34,323 nt of DNA from a virus, in IMG/VR virus record IMGVR_UViG_3300034283_000343, positions 1 to 34,323 of that record; one strand, written 5' to 3'. Position numbers and translations under genes: made by a program. Positions 28,505 through 34,323 of the stretch are shown here, piece after piece. Below the pieces are notes generated by a model. It was given only the letters and a program-made list of their open reading frames with translations. It had not been told where the DNA came from and searched no databases. Within the stretch, counting starts at the first letter, position 1, and each line of letters starts with the position of its first letter.

Positions 28505-29513
28505 GTATAATAACAAAGCAATCGAACGATTAAACAAAGCAGCATGGGTTAAAGCAGGCACGGCAGTAACTGCTACCTCAGCAGCAGAAGCAGCCAAGCA
28601 AGCAGGGCTTGATTGGACAGTATCTCTTACAGATTTACAGGCTGTATACACACAGCCAATTGGTACTGATGATACATTCACACACCGTATACCAGTAGAT
28701 AACAAGAAAGCAGTGCTTAAGACTATGCCTGGTTGTGATGTACCTGAGTCAGTCATTGGTGTAGTTGGTAACAAGTACAAGTTAGTTCAGAACATTGAAG
28801 TATTCAATGCGCTAGATACACTGATTGATTCAGGTGATGCACGGTATGCAGCAGCAGGTGAGATCAAAAATGGTTCACAAGTATGGATGGTACTTGAACT
28901 ACCTCATGGTGTACAAGTAGCAGACGACCCACATGTAGCCATGCTATTGGTTAAGACAGGACATGATGGTTCATCATCAGTTGTTATCAAGCCAATCATT
29001 GAGCGATTGTTCTGTGCTAATCAGATCAATGGCTTAATCAATGGTAAGAAGTACAACAACTATACCTATCGCATGACACACACGACTAACCAACAGTTAT
29101 CTATCAGTGACATCCGCAACATTACACAACTAACTTACTCAGCCATTGACGATTATCAGAACACAGCAAACAGATTGCTAAGTGTTAAGATGTCACGTGA
29201 TAAAGCAGTTGATTTCTTCAAGCGTGTATGGGCGTTGCCTTCAGAGATTGAATTAGCACCTGTTCATATGCTTAGTAAGGGACAGGCTAAGCAACGTACT
29301 ATCGCATTGAATGCACGTGAGAAAGCGTGGACAATCTATAGTGAATCACCTACACAAGAGAACATTCGTGACACAGCATTCGGTGCATGGCAAGCAGTCA
29401 TTGAATATGCTGACCACTATGGAGTCGGTGGCGCTGACCGCTTGGCAGCCGCCACCTTATCAGGACGTAATGACAAGGTAAAAACAAAGGCGTTGTCATT
29501 ACTAACCGTATAA
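28485..29513 (+). CDS. DUF932 / phage-plasmid-like protein (TIGR03299 type)
   Basis: 342 residues. After a short N-terminal region come the hallmarks of this family: AAKQAGLDWTVSLTDLQAVY, IPVDNKKAVLKTMPG, VIGVVGNKYKLVQNIEVF, LDTLIDSGDARYAAAGEIKN then GSQVWMVLELP, a KTGHDGSSSVVIKP segment, LFCANQINGLI, and in the C-terminal half AFGAWQAVIEYADHYG. DUF932 proteins are common in phages and plasmids and are thought to act in replication or recombination, but the activity is not settled. It is the largest product of the early operon. Its start lies inside the preceding gene. Confidence 0.88.
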   Translation: MTTVTTEYNNKAIERLNKAAWVKAGTAVTATSAAEAAKQAGLDWTVSLTDLQAVYTQPIGTDDTFTHRIPVDNKKAVLKTMPGCDVPESVIGVVGNKYKLVQNIEVFNALDTLIDSGDARYAAAGEIKNGSQVWMVLELPHGVQVADDPHVAMLLVKTGHDGSSSVVIKPIIERLFCANQINGLINGKKYNNYTYRMTHTTNQQLSISDIRNITQLTYSAIDDYQNTANRLLSVKMSRDKAVDFFKRVWALPSEIELAPVHMLSKGQAKQRTIALNAREKAWTIYSESPTQENIRDTAFGAWQAVIEYADHYGVGGADRLAAATLSGRNDKVKTKALSLLTV

Positions 29514-29645
29514 TATTGGCTCGCAATGATACCCGAGTAAGAGTACTGTAGTCAGTACCGCCAACTTGCAGGCAGCCTTAGTTGCACCCGAGATAGCCGA
29601 TTGCTGCGTAGGCTTTCTCACCTAAACAACAGAGAGAAGAGAGCA
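29514..29645 (+). other. 132-bp untranslated interval with small hairpins
   Basis: No frame of note. It is more GC-rich than its neighbours and contains ACCCGAG twice (29531-29537 and 29586-29592). Two 5-bp stems are visible: GTACT/AGTAC (29543-29558) and CAACT/AGTTG (29562-29584). A purine-rich AGAGAGAAGAGAG ends it as the ribosome binding site of the next gene. It could be a structured leader. No tRNA cloverleaf was found. Confidence 0.4.
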
Positions 29646-30056
29646 ATGAATACAATATCAATCACAACAGTAGATGGTACTATAAACTATACTGAATCAG
29701 AGATAATCCGTTTCATTAGTAAGGCGCGAGATCAACAAGAGAAAGCAGATAAAGTTGTTGACAAACTATACAACGTCAAGCGTCAGTTACGAGAGTTCTT
29801 TGCAAATCAAGAATGGGATAGTGGTGATGTCAGTATCAGTAAGGCGAGTGTCAATGAGTTACTTGAAGAACTCGGATGTGACAAACTCACAACCAAATAC
29901 CAAGGAACTTATACCATTACAGGAACATTCAACATCGAAGCATCTGATGAAGACGAAGCACAATCTATAATCGCAGATGAATCAGAGGTAAGTAACTACG
30001 GGGCAGAGATGTCTATTGATCAGATCGAAACCTTTGACATTGAGGAAGATGAGTAA
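29646..30056 (+). CDS. acidic protein with coiled coil, unrecognised
   Basis: 136 residues from ATG 29646. It begins MNTISITTVDGTINYTESEI, then a charged helix (SKARDQQEKADKVVDKLYNV), LLEELGCDKLTTKYQGTY, the beta segment TITGTFNIEASDEDEAQSI and a very acidic end. The architecture suggests a DNA-mimic-like or regulatory protein, though nothing proves this. It starts a run of six tightly coupled small genes. Confidence 0.65.
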   Translation: MNTISITTVDGTINYTESEIIRFISKARDQQEKADKVVDKLYNVKRQLREFFANQEWDSGDVSISKASVNELLEELGCDKLTTKYQGTYTITGTFNIEASDEDEAQSIIADESEVSNYGAEMSIDQIETFDIEEDE

Positions 30057-30220
30057 TGCCTTTAGTAGGATATGAGCAAGTAGATGCAGAGGACATGGTT
30101 CTAGCATTATCTGATGTGCTAAAACCTATGTCATCAGATGACAACCCTTGGCTATGGAATAGCCTATGGAAAACTAAAGACTTTATCGAAGGCTTAATGG
30201 CAGAAGAAAGGTTTAGTTAA
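30056..30220 (+). CDS. 54-residue acidic protein
   Basis: ATG overlaps the preceding stop (TAATG). Product MPLVGYEQVDAEDMVLALSD, then PWLWNSLWKTKDFIEGLM; Trp-rich middle, helical. It ends in another TAATG. No Cys, no membrane span. The double coupling supports a real gene. Function unknown. Confidence 0.55.
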   Translation: MPLVGYEQVDAEDMVLALSDVLKPMSSDDNPWLWNSLWKTKDFIEGLMAEERFS

Positions 30221-30390
30221 TGTTAGTTAGAATTTCAATCTATCAAGAGGTAGATACAAAAGACTTTGAGTTAGGTCTTAACACAGTTGATGAAGAGATC
30301 GCTTATCTAGTTGATCGCTTTGCTGAAGACCTTAATACATTAGCAGTTAATAATATATTAAAAGAACAAATACAAGTGGAGTATCTATGA
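30220..30390 (+). CDS. 56-residue acidic alpha/beta protein
   Basis: Starts at TAATG and ends in ATGA overlap with the next gene. Product MLVRISIYQEVDTKDFELGL then a helical stretch (EEIAYLVDRFAEDLNTLAVN). Possibly a small dimeric regulator; no motif supports a specific role. Confidence 0.5.
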   Translation: MLVRISIYQEVDTKDFELGLNTVDEEIAYLVDRFAEDLNTLAVNNILKEQIQVEYL

Positions 30391-30485
30391 CCAATATACA
30401 GTATGTAGCATTCTGTTTAGATTGTGATGAACAACTAACAGATCATGAAGCAAACTTTGAACTGCATGAATGTGAGGATGAGTAA
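30387..30485 (+). CDS. 32-residue zinc-finger-like micro-protein
   Basis: MTNIQYVAFCLDCDEQLTDH is followed by EANFELHECEDE. Cys10-x2-Cys13 with His20, His27 and Cys29 could bind one zinc ion. Start overlaps the previous gene (ATGA) and the end overlaps the next (TAATG), which supports translation despite the length. Confidence 0.5.
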   Translation: MTNIQYVAFCLDCDEQLTDHEANFELHECEDE

Positions 30486-30670
30486 TGGCTAAGTATATTA
30501 ATAAACATGGTGACACAATTGAAACTGATAACATGAAATTTACAGTAACACGTAATGGTATTGAACAACATTTTGATGTATCACATTGGGCAAAGAATGC
30601 TGAAGGTCATGTAGATGGTGACATTCGTGCAGGATATTATGTAGGTTTTAAAAAAGTAGTAGAAGAATGA
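30485..30670 (+). CDS. 61-residue unrecognised protein
   Basis: MAKYINKHGDTIETDNMKFT, VTRNGIEQHFDVSHWAKNAE, then GDIRAGYYVGFKKVVEE. Short strands dominate. TAATG overlap upstream and ATGA overlap with the winged-helix gene downstream, so it may be translated together with it. Confidence 0.6.
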   Translation: MAKYINKHGDTIETDNMKFTVTRNGIEQHFDVSHWAKNAEGHVDGDIRAGYYVGFKKVVEE

Positions 30671-31041
30671 GCACAGCATACGTTCCATACAATGGAACAG
30701 CAGGATGGTCAGGCACAGACACTAGTAAAGACCGTGCCTTATATAACTTGCGGACAGGCAAGGAATTAAACAACCAGCAAAAAGCGTTAGCACTATTAAA
30801 AGATGCCCGTCTTAACGGGCTAACATGGAAAGAACTAAGCGAACATACAGGTATGCATCACGGCACAGCAAGTGGCGTGTTGTCAGTGCTACACAAATCT
30901 GGTGCTATACTTCGTACCAACAAAGCACGTAATGGTTGTAAGATTTACTGCAGCATTGAGTATCAAGATTCAGTAGTTCATGAAGTATATAAAGAGAAGG
31001 CTAAACTTTGTCCGCATTGCGGCAATAACGTCATAGCATAG
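30667..31041 (+). CDS. winged-helix DNA-binding protein with C-terminal CPHC
   Basis: 124 residues. Residues about 36-95 form a winged helix (QQKALALLKDARLNGLTWKE, LSEHTGMHHGTASGVLSVLH, then GAILRTNKARNGCKIY). The GLTWKELSEHTGMHHGTASG part is a MarR-like recognition helix. The C-terminal end carries CPHCGN, with half of a zinc site. It may repress early genes or work in replication. The AT-rich interval with a large hairpin follows directly, and the recombination block starts after it, so the product could act there. Confidence 0.75.
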   Translation: MSTAYVPYNGTAGWSGTDTSKDRALYNLRTGKELNNQQKALALLKDARLNGLTWKELSEHTGMHHGTASGVLSVLHKSGAILRTNKARNGCKIYCSIEYQDSVVHEVYKEKAKLCPHCGNNVIA

Positions 31042-31065
31042 TTTGGACCTGTGCTATGATTCATA

Positions 31066-31130
31066 TACTAGGTAGGCGGTAGGTTTGTTCTCTCCTTGTC
31101 CTACCCCTATCTAGTATTCAACTAAGGAGA
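31066..31130 (+). promoter_or_regulatory. 17-bp bulged hairpin with anti-Shine-Dalgarno loop before the nuclease gene
   Basis: TACTAGGTAGG (31066-31076) pairs with CCTATCTAGTA (31106-31116, one G-U). After a bulged C, GGTAGG (31078-31083) pairs with CCTACC (31100-31105). The 16-nt loop contains TCTCCTT (31091-31097), the exact complement of AAGGAGA (31124-31130), which is the ribosome binding site of the gene starting at 31134. A loop-to-RBS pseudoknot could hide the start site. Just upstream, TTTGGACC...TATGAT (about 31042-31060) looks like a promoter. Confidence 0.6.
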
Positions 31131-31133
31131 AAC

Positions 31134-31907
31134 ATGGCAGCAATAGAAATAACCCGTGATAGATACGGCAGACCAATGGTAGTGCCACCGAAGGGTGGCA
31201 AAGCAATTCCATACACACGCACAACTACAGTTGCTGGTTCATTAGATGATGGCACAGCATTAGTAGCATGGAAGTTACGTATGGCAGCAGCAGGTTTAAC
31301 GTTACGTCCTGATCTATTGTTAGCAGCAAGTGCTATGAGAGATAACAAGTTAGAGATGGACAAGTTAGTTGAAGATGCAATGGAAGCAGCAGGTGCTACA
31401 GCAGCAGCAACTATAGGCACAGCCATTCATACACTAACAGAGAAGCACGACAGGGGCGAAGACCTTGGCGTGATACCACAAGATTATGTTGCAGATATAC
31501 AAGCATATGCTGATGCAACTAAAGACTTTGAGAATGTAAACATCGAACAGTTCTGCGTCTTAGATAAATACAAGATTGCAGGTACGCCCGATCGTATCGT
31601 TAGATACAAGGGCGAGTTGTTTATTTCTGATCTAAAGACTGGTAGTATTTCCTACCCAAATAAAATTGCCATGCAGTTAGCAGTGTATGCACACGGCTTG
31701 CCGTATGACCCCGCCACGGCAACCCGTGGTACTTGGGGAGATGTGAACCAAGAGAAAGGAATCATTGTCCACCTACCAGCAGGTAGTGGTAAATGTGAAC
31801 TTCACTTCGTTGACATCAAGCAAGGGTGGAAAGGTATCGAACTAGCAATGAAAGTTCGTGCTTTTCGTGACACCAAGAAAACCCTAGTAACATCTATCAA
31901 GGAGTAA
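31134..31907 (+). CDS. RecB/Cas4-like PD-(D/E)XK exonuclease
   Basis: 257 residues. The nuclease core shows His99 (GTAIHTLTEKH), then CVLDKYKIAGTPDRIV with Asp153, ISDLKTG with Asp166 and Lys168, and Q181-LAV-Y185, the QxxxY box of the RecB/Cas4/AddB nuclease group. These residues bind metal and cut DNA. The N-terminal 70 residues (YTRTTTVAGSLDD, VAWKLRMAAAGLT) are probably for substrate binding. In phages of this kind such proteins resect DNA ends for recombination and replication. The next gene, with a zinc-binding end, is its usual partner. Confidence 0.85.
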   Translation: MAAIEITRDRYGRPMVVPPKGGKAIPYTRTTTVAGSLDDGTALVAWKLRMAAAGLTLRPDLLLAASAMRDNKLEMDKLVEDAMEAAGATAAATIGTAIHTLTEKHDRGEDLGVIPQDYVADIQAYADATKDFENVNIEQFCVLDKYKIAGTPDRIVRYKGELFISDLKTGSISYPNKIAMQLAVYAHGLPYDPATATRGTWGDVNQEKGIIVHLPAGSGKCELHFVDIKQGWKGIELAMKVRAFRDTKKTLVTSIKE

Positions 31908-31910
31908 TAA

Positions 31911-32366
31911 ATGCCTAGTGCAGAAGCACCAATCAGTATCAATCTAAAAACTACAGCAGGTACGCAGATTACTTTGCGTGCTGAAACACCTGATGAGTTC
32001 ACTCAGATTACATCAGCAATCTTCCAGATTGTAGAAGCAGTCGGTGAAGTAGAAGCAGCAGTGCGCGGTAGTAATGCAGCAGTGCCACCTAACCCACAAG
32101 TAGCAGCAATTGCTACACAATTTAATGCTACACCAGTATCACCGTCAGTAGAACCACAACCATTTAATCCATCAATCAGTGCTGGTTCGCGCAACTGTCC
32201 TCACGGTACAATGACACGTATCCATGGACTAACAGGTAAGTTCGGTCCATACAAAGGATACTTCTGTCCTGCTAAACAAGGTGACATGACTAAATGCACC
32301 ACTCAATACATCAAGGCTAATCAACCTGAATGGAATAGTTTCCAAGCAGATCAAACAAAGGCATGA
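31911..32366 (+). CDS. zinc-binding partner protein of the nuclease
   Basis: 151 residues. The N-terminal half (INLKTTAGTQITLRAETPDE; ITSAIFQIVEAVGEVEAAV) is alpha/beta. A Pro/Ala linker follows. Residues 96-129 hold Cys96-Pro-His98, Cys119 and Cys129 in CPHGTMTRIHGLTGKFGPYK then GYFCPAKQGDMTKC, a pattern I associate with small zinc-binding phage proteins next to Cas4-like nucleases. The codons for its AAGGAG ribosome binding site lie in the end of the nuclease gene. A role as nucleic-acid-binding accessory is inferred. Confidence 0.7.
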   Translation: MPSAEAPISINLKTTAGTQITLRAETPDEFTQITSAIFQIVEAVGEVEAAVRGSNAAVPPNPQVAAIATQFNATPVSPSVEPQPFNPSISAGSRNCPHGTMTRIHGLTGKFGPYKGYFCPAKQGDMTKCTTQYIKANQPEWNSFQADQTKA

Positions 32367-32467
32367 GTAAAGCATGGTGTAATAACTGCGGTCATTGGGA
32401 AGTAATTTGCGAAGACTGCAGTCAACACACTAATGACAACGCATGCTTGGAGGATAACTGTAAGTGA
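32363..32467 (+). CDS. 34-residue micro-protein with six Cys
   Basis: ATGA overlap with the previous gene and GTGA overlap with the ATPase gene. The sequence MSKAWCNNCGHWEVICEDCS has two CxxC knuckles (6/9 and 16/19), then Cys28 and Cys33, so it could hold a zinc ion and little else. The double coupling suggests its level is tied to nuclease partner and helicase. Confidence 0.6.
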   Translation: MSKAWCNNCGHWEVICEDCSQHTNDNACLEDNCK

Positions 32468-33279
32468 AAACATTACGCCGTAGTATAGGCAAGCCAGAGG
32501 TGGGGGGAGAACCATTACCCCCACCTTTTCAGGCTTTCCAACGAGAAGGAATGATTCTACGCCGTGCTGAAGTAACAGTAATTGCTGGCACACCTGGTGC
32601 TGGTAAGTCTAGTATCGCATTACATATCGCAGCAAGATTAAAACAACCAACATTATACTTCTCTGCTGATACTAATGCGCATACTATGGCTATGCGTTTA
32701 CTTGCAATGAAAGCAAAGATCACTCAGGCACATGCCGAGTACATGCTTAAGACAGACCCAGCACAAGCAGAAGAACAACTACGAGAGTTCAGCAACCTAT
32801 ACTGGTCGTTTGAACCTAGCCCTACCCTCAAAGATTTAGATGAGGAAGTATCCGCATTTGAAACTATGTGGGGTAGAAGTCCAACGCTTATCGTAGTAGA
32901 TAATCTTATGGATATAGCAATAGATGGACACGAAGAGTTTGCTGGCATGCGTGCGGTTATGAAAGAACTTAAGTATCTCGCAAGAGATACCAATGCATGT
33001 GTACTAGTACTACACCATACTAAAGAAGGTGCGCAAGGATTCCCTTGTCAACCACGCGCAGCATTACAAGGTATGGTTAGTCAGATACCAGCAATGGTAC
33101 TTACAGTAGGACAGATGATGCAGGGACAAGACGCATACCTATGCGTAGCCCCAGTAAAGAATCGCTATGGTAAGGCTGACTTCACAGGCAATACCTACAT
33201 CACATTATCATTTGACCCAGCGTCTATGTACTTAGAAGATGTAGTCCGTGACTATAGACAAACGGAGATGACGGTATAG
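32464..33279 (+). CDS. RecA/DnaB-fold ATPase (replicative helicase-like)
   Basis: 271 residues, GTG start in a GTGA overlap. Walker A GTPGAGKS is at 42-49, Walker B LIVVD at 142-146. LVLHHTKEG at about 182-190 matches the DnaB/RadA motif with a catalytic/sensor His pair. The segment AALQGMVSQIPAMVLTVGQM and PVKNRYGKADF near the C terminus fit the DnaB core. It lacks the N-terminal DnaB domain and is much shorter than full DnaB (about 450 residues). It may unwind DNA or load on forks together with the primase encoded downstream; RadA-like recombination ATPase is an alternative. Confidence 0.82.
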   Translation: MKTLRRSIGKPEVGGEPLPPPFQAFQREGMILRRAEVTVIAGTPGAGKSSIALHIAARLKQPTLYFSADTNAHTMAMRLLAMKAKITQAHAEYMLKTDPAQAEEQLREFSNLYWSFEPSPTLKDLDEEVSAFETMWGRSPTLIVVDNLMDIAIDGHEEFAGMRAVMKELKYLARDTNACVLVLHHTKEGAQGFPCQPRAALQGMVSQIPAMVLTVGQMMQGQDAYLCVAPVKNRYGKADFTGNTYITLSFDPASMYLEDVVRDYRQTEMTV

Positions 33280-33281
33280 AT

Positions 33282-33395
33282 ATGTGGGAAGTTCACGAAG
33301 ATAAAGAAATATCTTTCTGGCATTGTGGTAGACCAGGATATTGGGAAGATCAAGATGTATTTTGTTCTAAATGCCAAGTAAAGATGGCAAGATGA
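33282..33395 (+). CDS. 37-residue zinc-knuckle micro-protein
   Basis: Starts 2 bases after the ATPase stop. MWEVHEDKEISFWHCGRPGY then WEDQDVFCSKCQVKMAR. His14-Cys15 and CSKC at 28-31 could bind one zinc. Ends in an ATGA overlap with the next gene. Codons are AT-rich like those of its neighbours. Confidence 0.55.
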   Translation: MWEVHEDKEISFWHCGRPGYWEDQDVFCSKCQVKMAR

Positions 33396-33529
33396 GAAAG
33401 ATCGTATTGATTCTAGAAGTAACAGATGGTGTATTGCATGAAGATTTAATTACAGAAATGAATGCAGATATACTTTGTAGATTAGAAGAAGATGATAAAA
33501 AAATTACTGGTTGGGAATGGGTATATTAA
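33392..33529 (+). CDS. 45-residue acidic protein
   Basis: MRKIVLILEVTDGVLHEDLI, TEMNADILCRLEEDDKKITG, WEWVY. One predicted strand, a helix and a Trp-rich end. ATGA overlap before and TAATG after. No family recognised. Confidence 0.55.
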   Translation: MRKIVLILEVTDGVLHEDLITEMNADILCRLEEDDKKITGWEWVY

Positions 33530-33627
33530 TGAGTAAAACACTACAAGAAAGATTAGATGAAGCAGCAAAGTTAGTGCAGCCTATCTTTGAGGATGTATTA
33601 GATGAAATAGAAGCACGTAAAGAATGA
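33529..33627 (+). CDS. 32-residue helical protein
   Basis: MSKTLQERLDEAAKLVQPIF, EDVLDEIEARKE: a single acidic amphipathic helix. TAATG overlap with the gene before, ATGA overlap with the resolvase gene after. It may be only a coupling peptide that maintains translation across the operon. Confidence 0.5.
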   Translation: MSKTLQERLDEAAKLVQPIFEDVLDEIEARKE

Positions 33628-33971
33628 GCAATCCAGCCAAAGCCAAAGGCTCGGGAGCCGAACGAGATGTGGTGAAGTATCTCAAGCAATGGTTCCCTTA
33701 TGTTGACAGGCGATTGGCTGGCGCAACCCTTGATAAAGGTGACATCTCAGGTATACCAGGAGTCACAATTGAAATCAAGAACCATGCTAAGATGAACTTG
33801 GCTGGATGGTTGGAAGAGTTAGCAACGGAGATGGCTAACGATAAAGCGTGGACAGGTGTGGTGTGGCACAAGCGGAAGGGGAAGGGAAGCCCTGAAGACT
33901 GGTACTGCACCATGCCTGGACATGTGTATGTAGATTTATTAAGGAGAGCAATTGGAGAAGCCAAGCATTGA
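33624..33971 (+). CDS. Holliday-junction-resolvase-like PD-(D/E)XK nuclease
   Basis: 115 residues. The core begins KGSGAERDVVKYLKQWFP with Glu13. DKGDISGIPGVTIEIKNH follows, where Asp40 and Glu50-x-Lys52 complete the nuclease site. A basic loop (WHKRKGKGSPEDW) and C-terminal helix DLLRRAIGEAKH follow. This arrangement is that of short phage resolvases that cut branched DNA before packaging or during recombination. Its last 20 bases overlap the primase gene. Confidence 0.8.
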   Translation: MSNPAKAKGSGAERDVVKYLKQWFPYVDRRLAGATLDKGDISGIPGVTIEIKNHAKMNLAGWLEELATEMANDKAWTGVVWHKRKGKGSPEDWYCTMPGHVYVDLLRRAIGEAKH

Positions 33972-34323
33972 GGAATACCTCAACTACATAGGCGCAGCCG
34001 TACCTCCTATGGGTAACGGCTGGCGCAAGATGAAATGTCCGTTTCATATAGATACACATGCAAGCGCAGCAGTTAACTTTGATAAGAACGCCTTTGTATG
34101 CCATGGTTGTGGTGTCAAGGGCGATACCTATTCACTCATTATGTACAAAGAAGGCGGTGATTACCGTGAGGCTGTCAAGTTCGCAACGTCAGTTCTTACT
34201 ACAGGCAACACAGAGATACGCCAGCAAGATAGATCAAGCAACAGAGTATCTATCAAGCCGTCATCTCTCGGTAGAAGAGGCAAACATCTTTCATCTGGGA
34301 GTGGTAGACGACCCTCTTCCAGG
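33952..34323 (+). CDS. CHC2 zinc-finger primase protein, cut by the window edge
   Basis: A frame without stops from a TTG at 33952 (AAGGAG 5 bases upstream) to the right edge, 124 codons. It has the primase zinc finger: MKCPFHIDTHASAAVNFDKN then AFVCHGCGVKGDTYSLIM (Cys-x2-His and Cys-x2-Cys), followed by REAVKFATSVL. After that the frame turns Ser/Arg-rich, as at the end of a short protein. CHC2 domains bind single-stranded template for primer synthesis. The TTG start is unusual but is the only one near a good ribosome binding site. Confidence 0.75.
   Translation, partial: MEKPSIEEYLNYIGAAVPPMGNGWRKMKCPFHIDTHASAAVNFDKNAFVCHGCGVKGDTYSLIMYKEGGDYREAVKFATSVLTTGNTEIRQQDRSSNRVSIKPSSLGRRGKHLSSGSGRRPSSR
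34166..34323 (+). CDS. start of a TOPRIM-type primase gene overlapping the CHC2 gene in +1 frame, partial
   Basis: In the +1 frame relative to the CHC2 gene, a GTG at 34166 (a GTG at 34157 is an alternative) opens a frame to the window edge. It reads RLSSSQRQFLLQATQRYASK, IDQATEYLSSRHLSVEEANI, then FHLGVVDDPLPG. 'YL-x-x-R-x-L-x-x-E-x-A...LGVV-x-DPLPG' is typical of the region just before the TOPRIM domain in phage primases. GGTGA 5 bases before GTG may serve as ribosome binding site. Zinc-finger and catalytic modules are thus in separate overlapping frames. Confidence 0.65.
   Translation, partial: MRLSSSQRQFLLQATQRYASKIDQATEYLSSRHLSVEEANIFHLGVVDDPLP

Overview
The window is part of a tailed double-stranded DNA phage genome. 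It is open at both ends: a gene runs off the left edge, and two overlapping primase frames run off the right edge. The genes recognised with confidence are a large terminase, a portal, a scaffold, an HK97-fold capsid protein (probably N4-gp56 type), tail fibre proteins, a DUF932 protein, a lytic transglycosylase-type endolysin, a RecB/Cas4-like nuclease with a QxxxY motif, a RecA/DnaB-fold ATPase, a Holliday-junction-resolvase-like nuclease and a CHC2 zinc-finger primase. No tape-measure protein is visible, and three very large or coiled-coil proteins sit between portal and scaffold, so I infer a podovirus-like virion with ejected internal proteins. The AT-rich coding sequence and the transglycosylase type fit a low-GC actinobacterial host such as freshwater acI-like cells, but this is inference. 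No integrase, repressor, tRNA or CRISPR array was seen.

Layout. Positions 1-24221 are on the minus strand and form the late virion block, read from right to left: terminase, two small basic proteins, portal, two small proteins, a 1706-residue protein, 397- and 533-residue proteins, scaffold, major capsid, a run of small conserved proteins, a connector-like protein, a long tail fibre, a 108-residue tail protein, nine tandem paralogous fibre-tip-like genes, and small genes at the left end. Positions 24222-25215 carry no credible protein gene. Their left half is AT-rich and holds repeated 8-nt motifs in both orientations. Their right half is an unusually GC-rich, hairpin-rich stretch. From 25216 onward everything is on the plus strand: OB-fold/SSB-like proteins, many tiny Cys-pair proteins, an endolysin, a DUF932 gene, a winged-helix protein, and a replication-recombination block (nuclease, zinc protein, ATPase, resolvase, primase).

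Most striking features. (1) The nine paralogs at 411-5185 are three tandem repeats of an ordered three-gene cassette (B-A-C, B-A-C, B-A-C), probably a diversified set of receptor-binding tips that follow one shared fibre shaft. (2) The GC-rich non-coding island next to the divergent control region may encode a structured RNA. (3) The primase is laid out as a CHC2 zinc-finger frame overlapped by a TOPRIM-like frame in +1 register. (4) A 10-nt motif, GCGAGTCCAT, recurs just after two terminator-like hairpins and before two ribosome binding sites. (5) A large hairpin before the nuclease gene carries a perfect anti-Shine-Dalgarno in its loop.

Neighbouring genes are tightly coupled. More than a dozen junctions are TAATG or ATGA/GTGA overlaps, and several ribosome binding sites are built from the last codons of the preceding gene.
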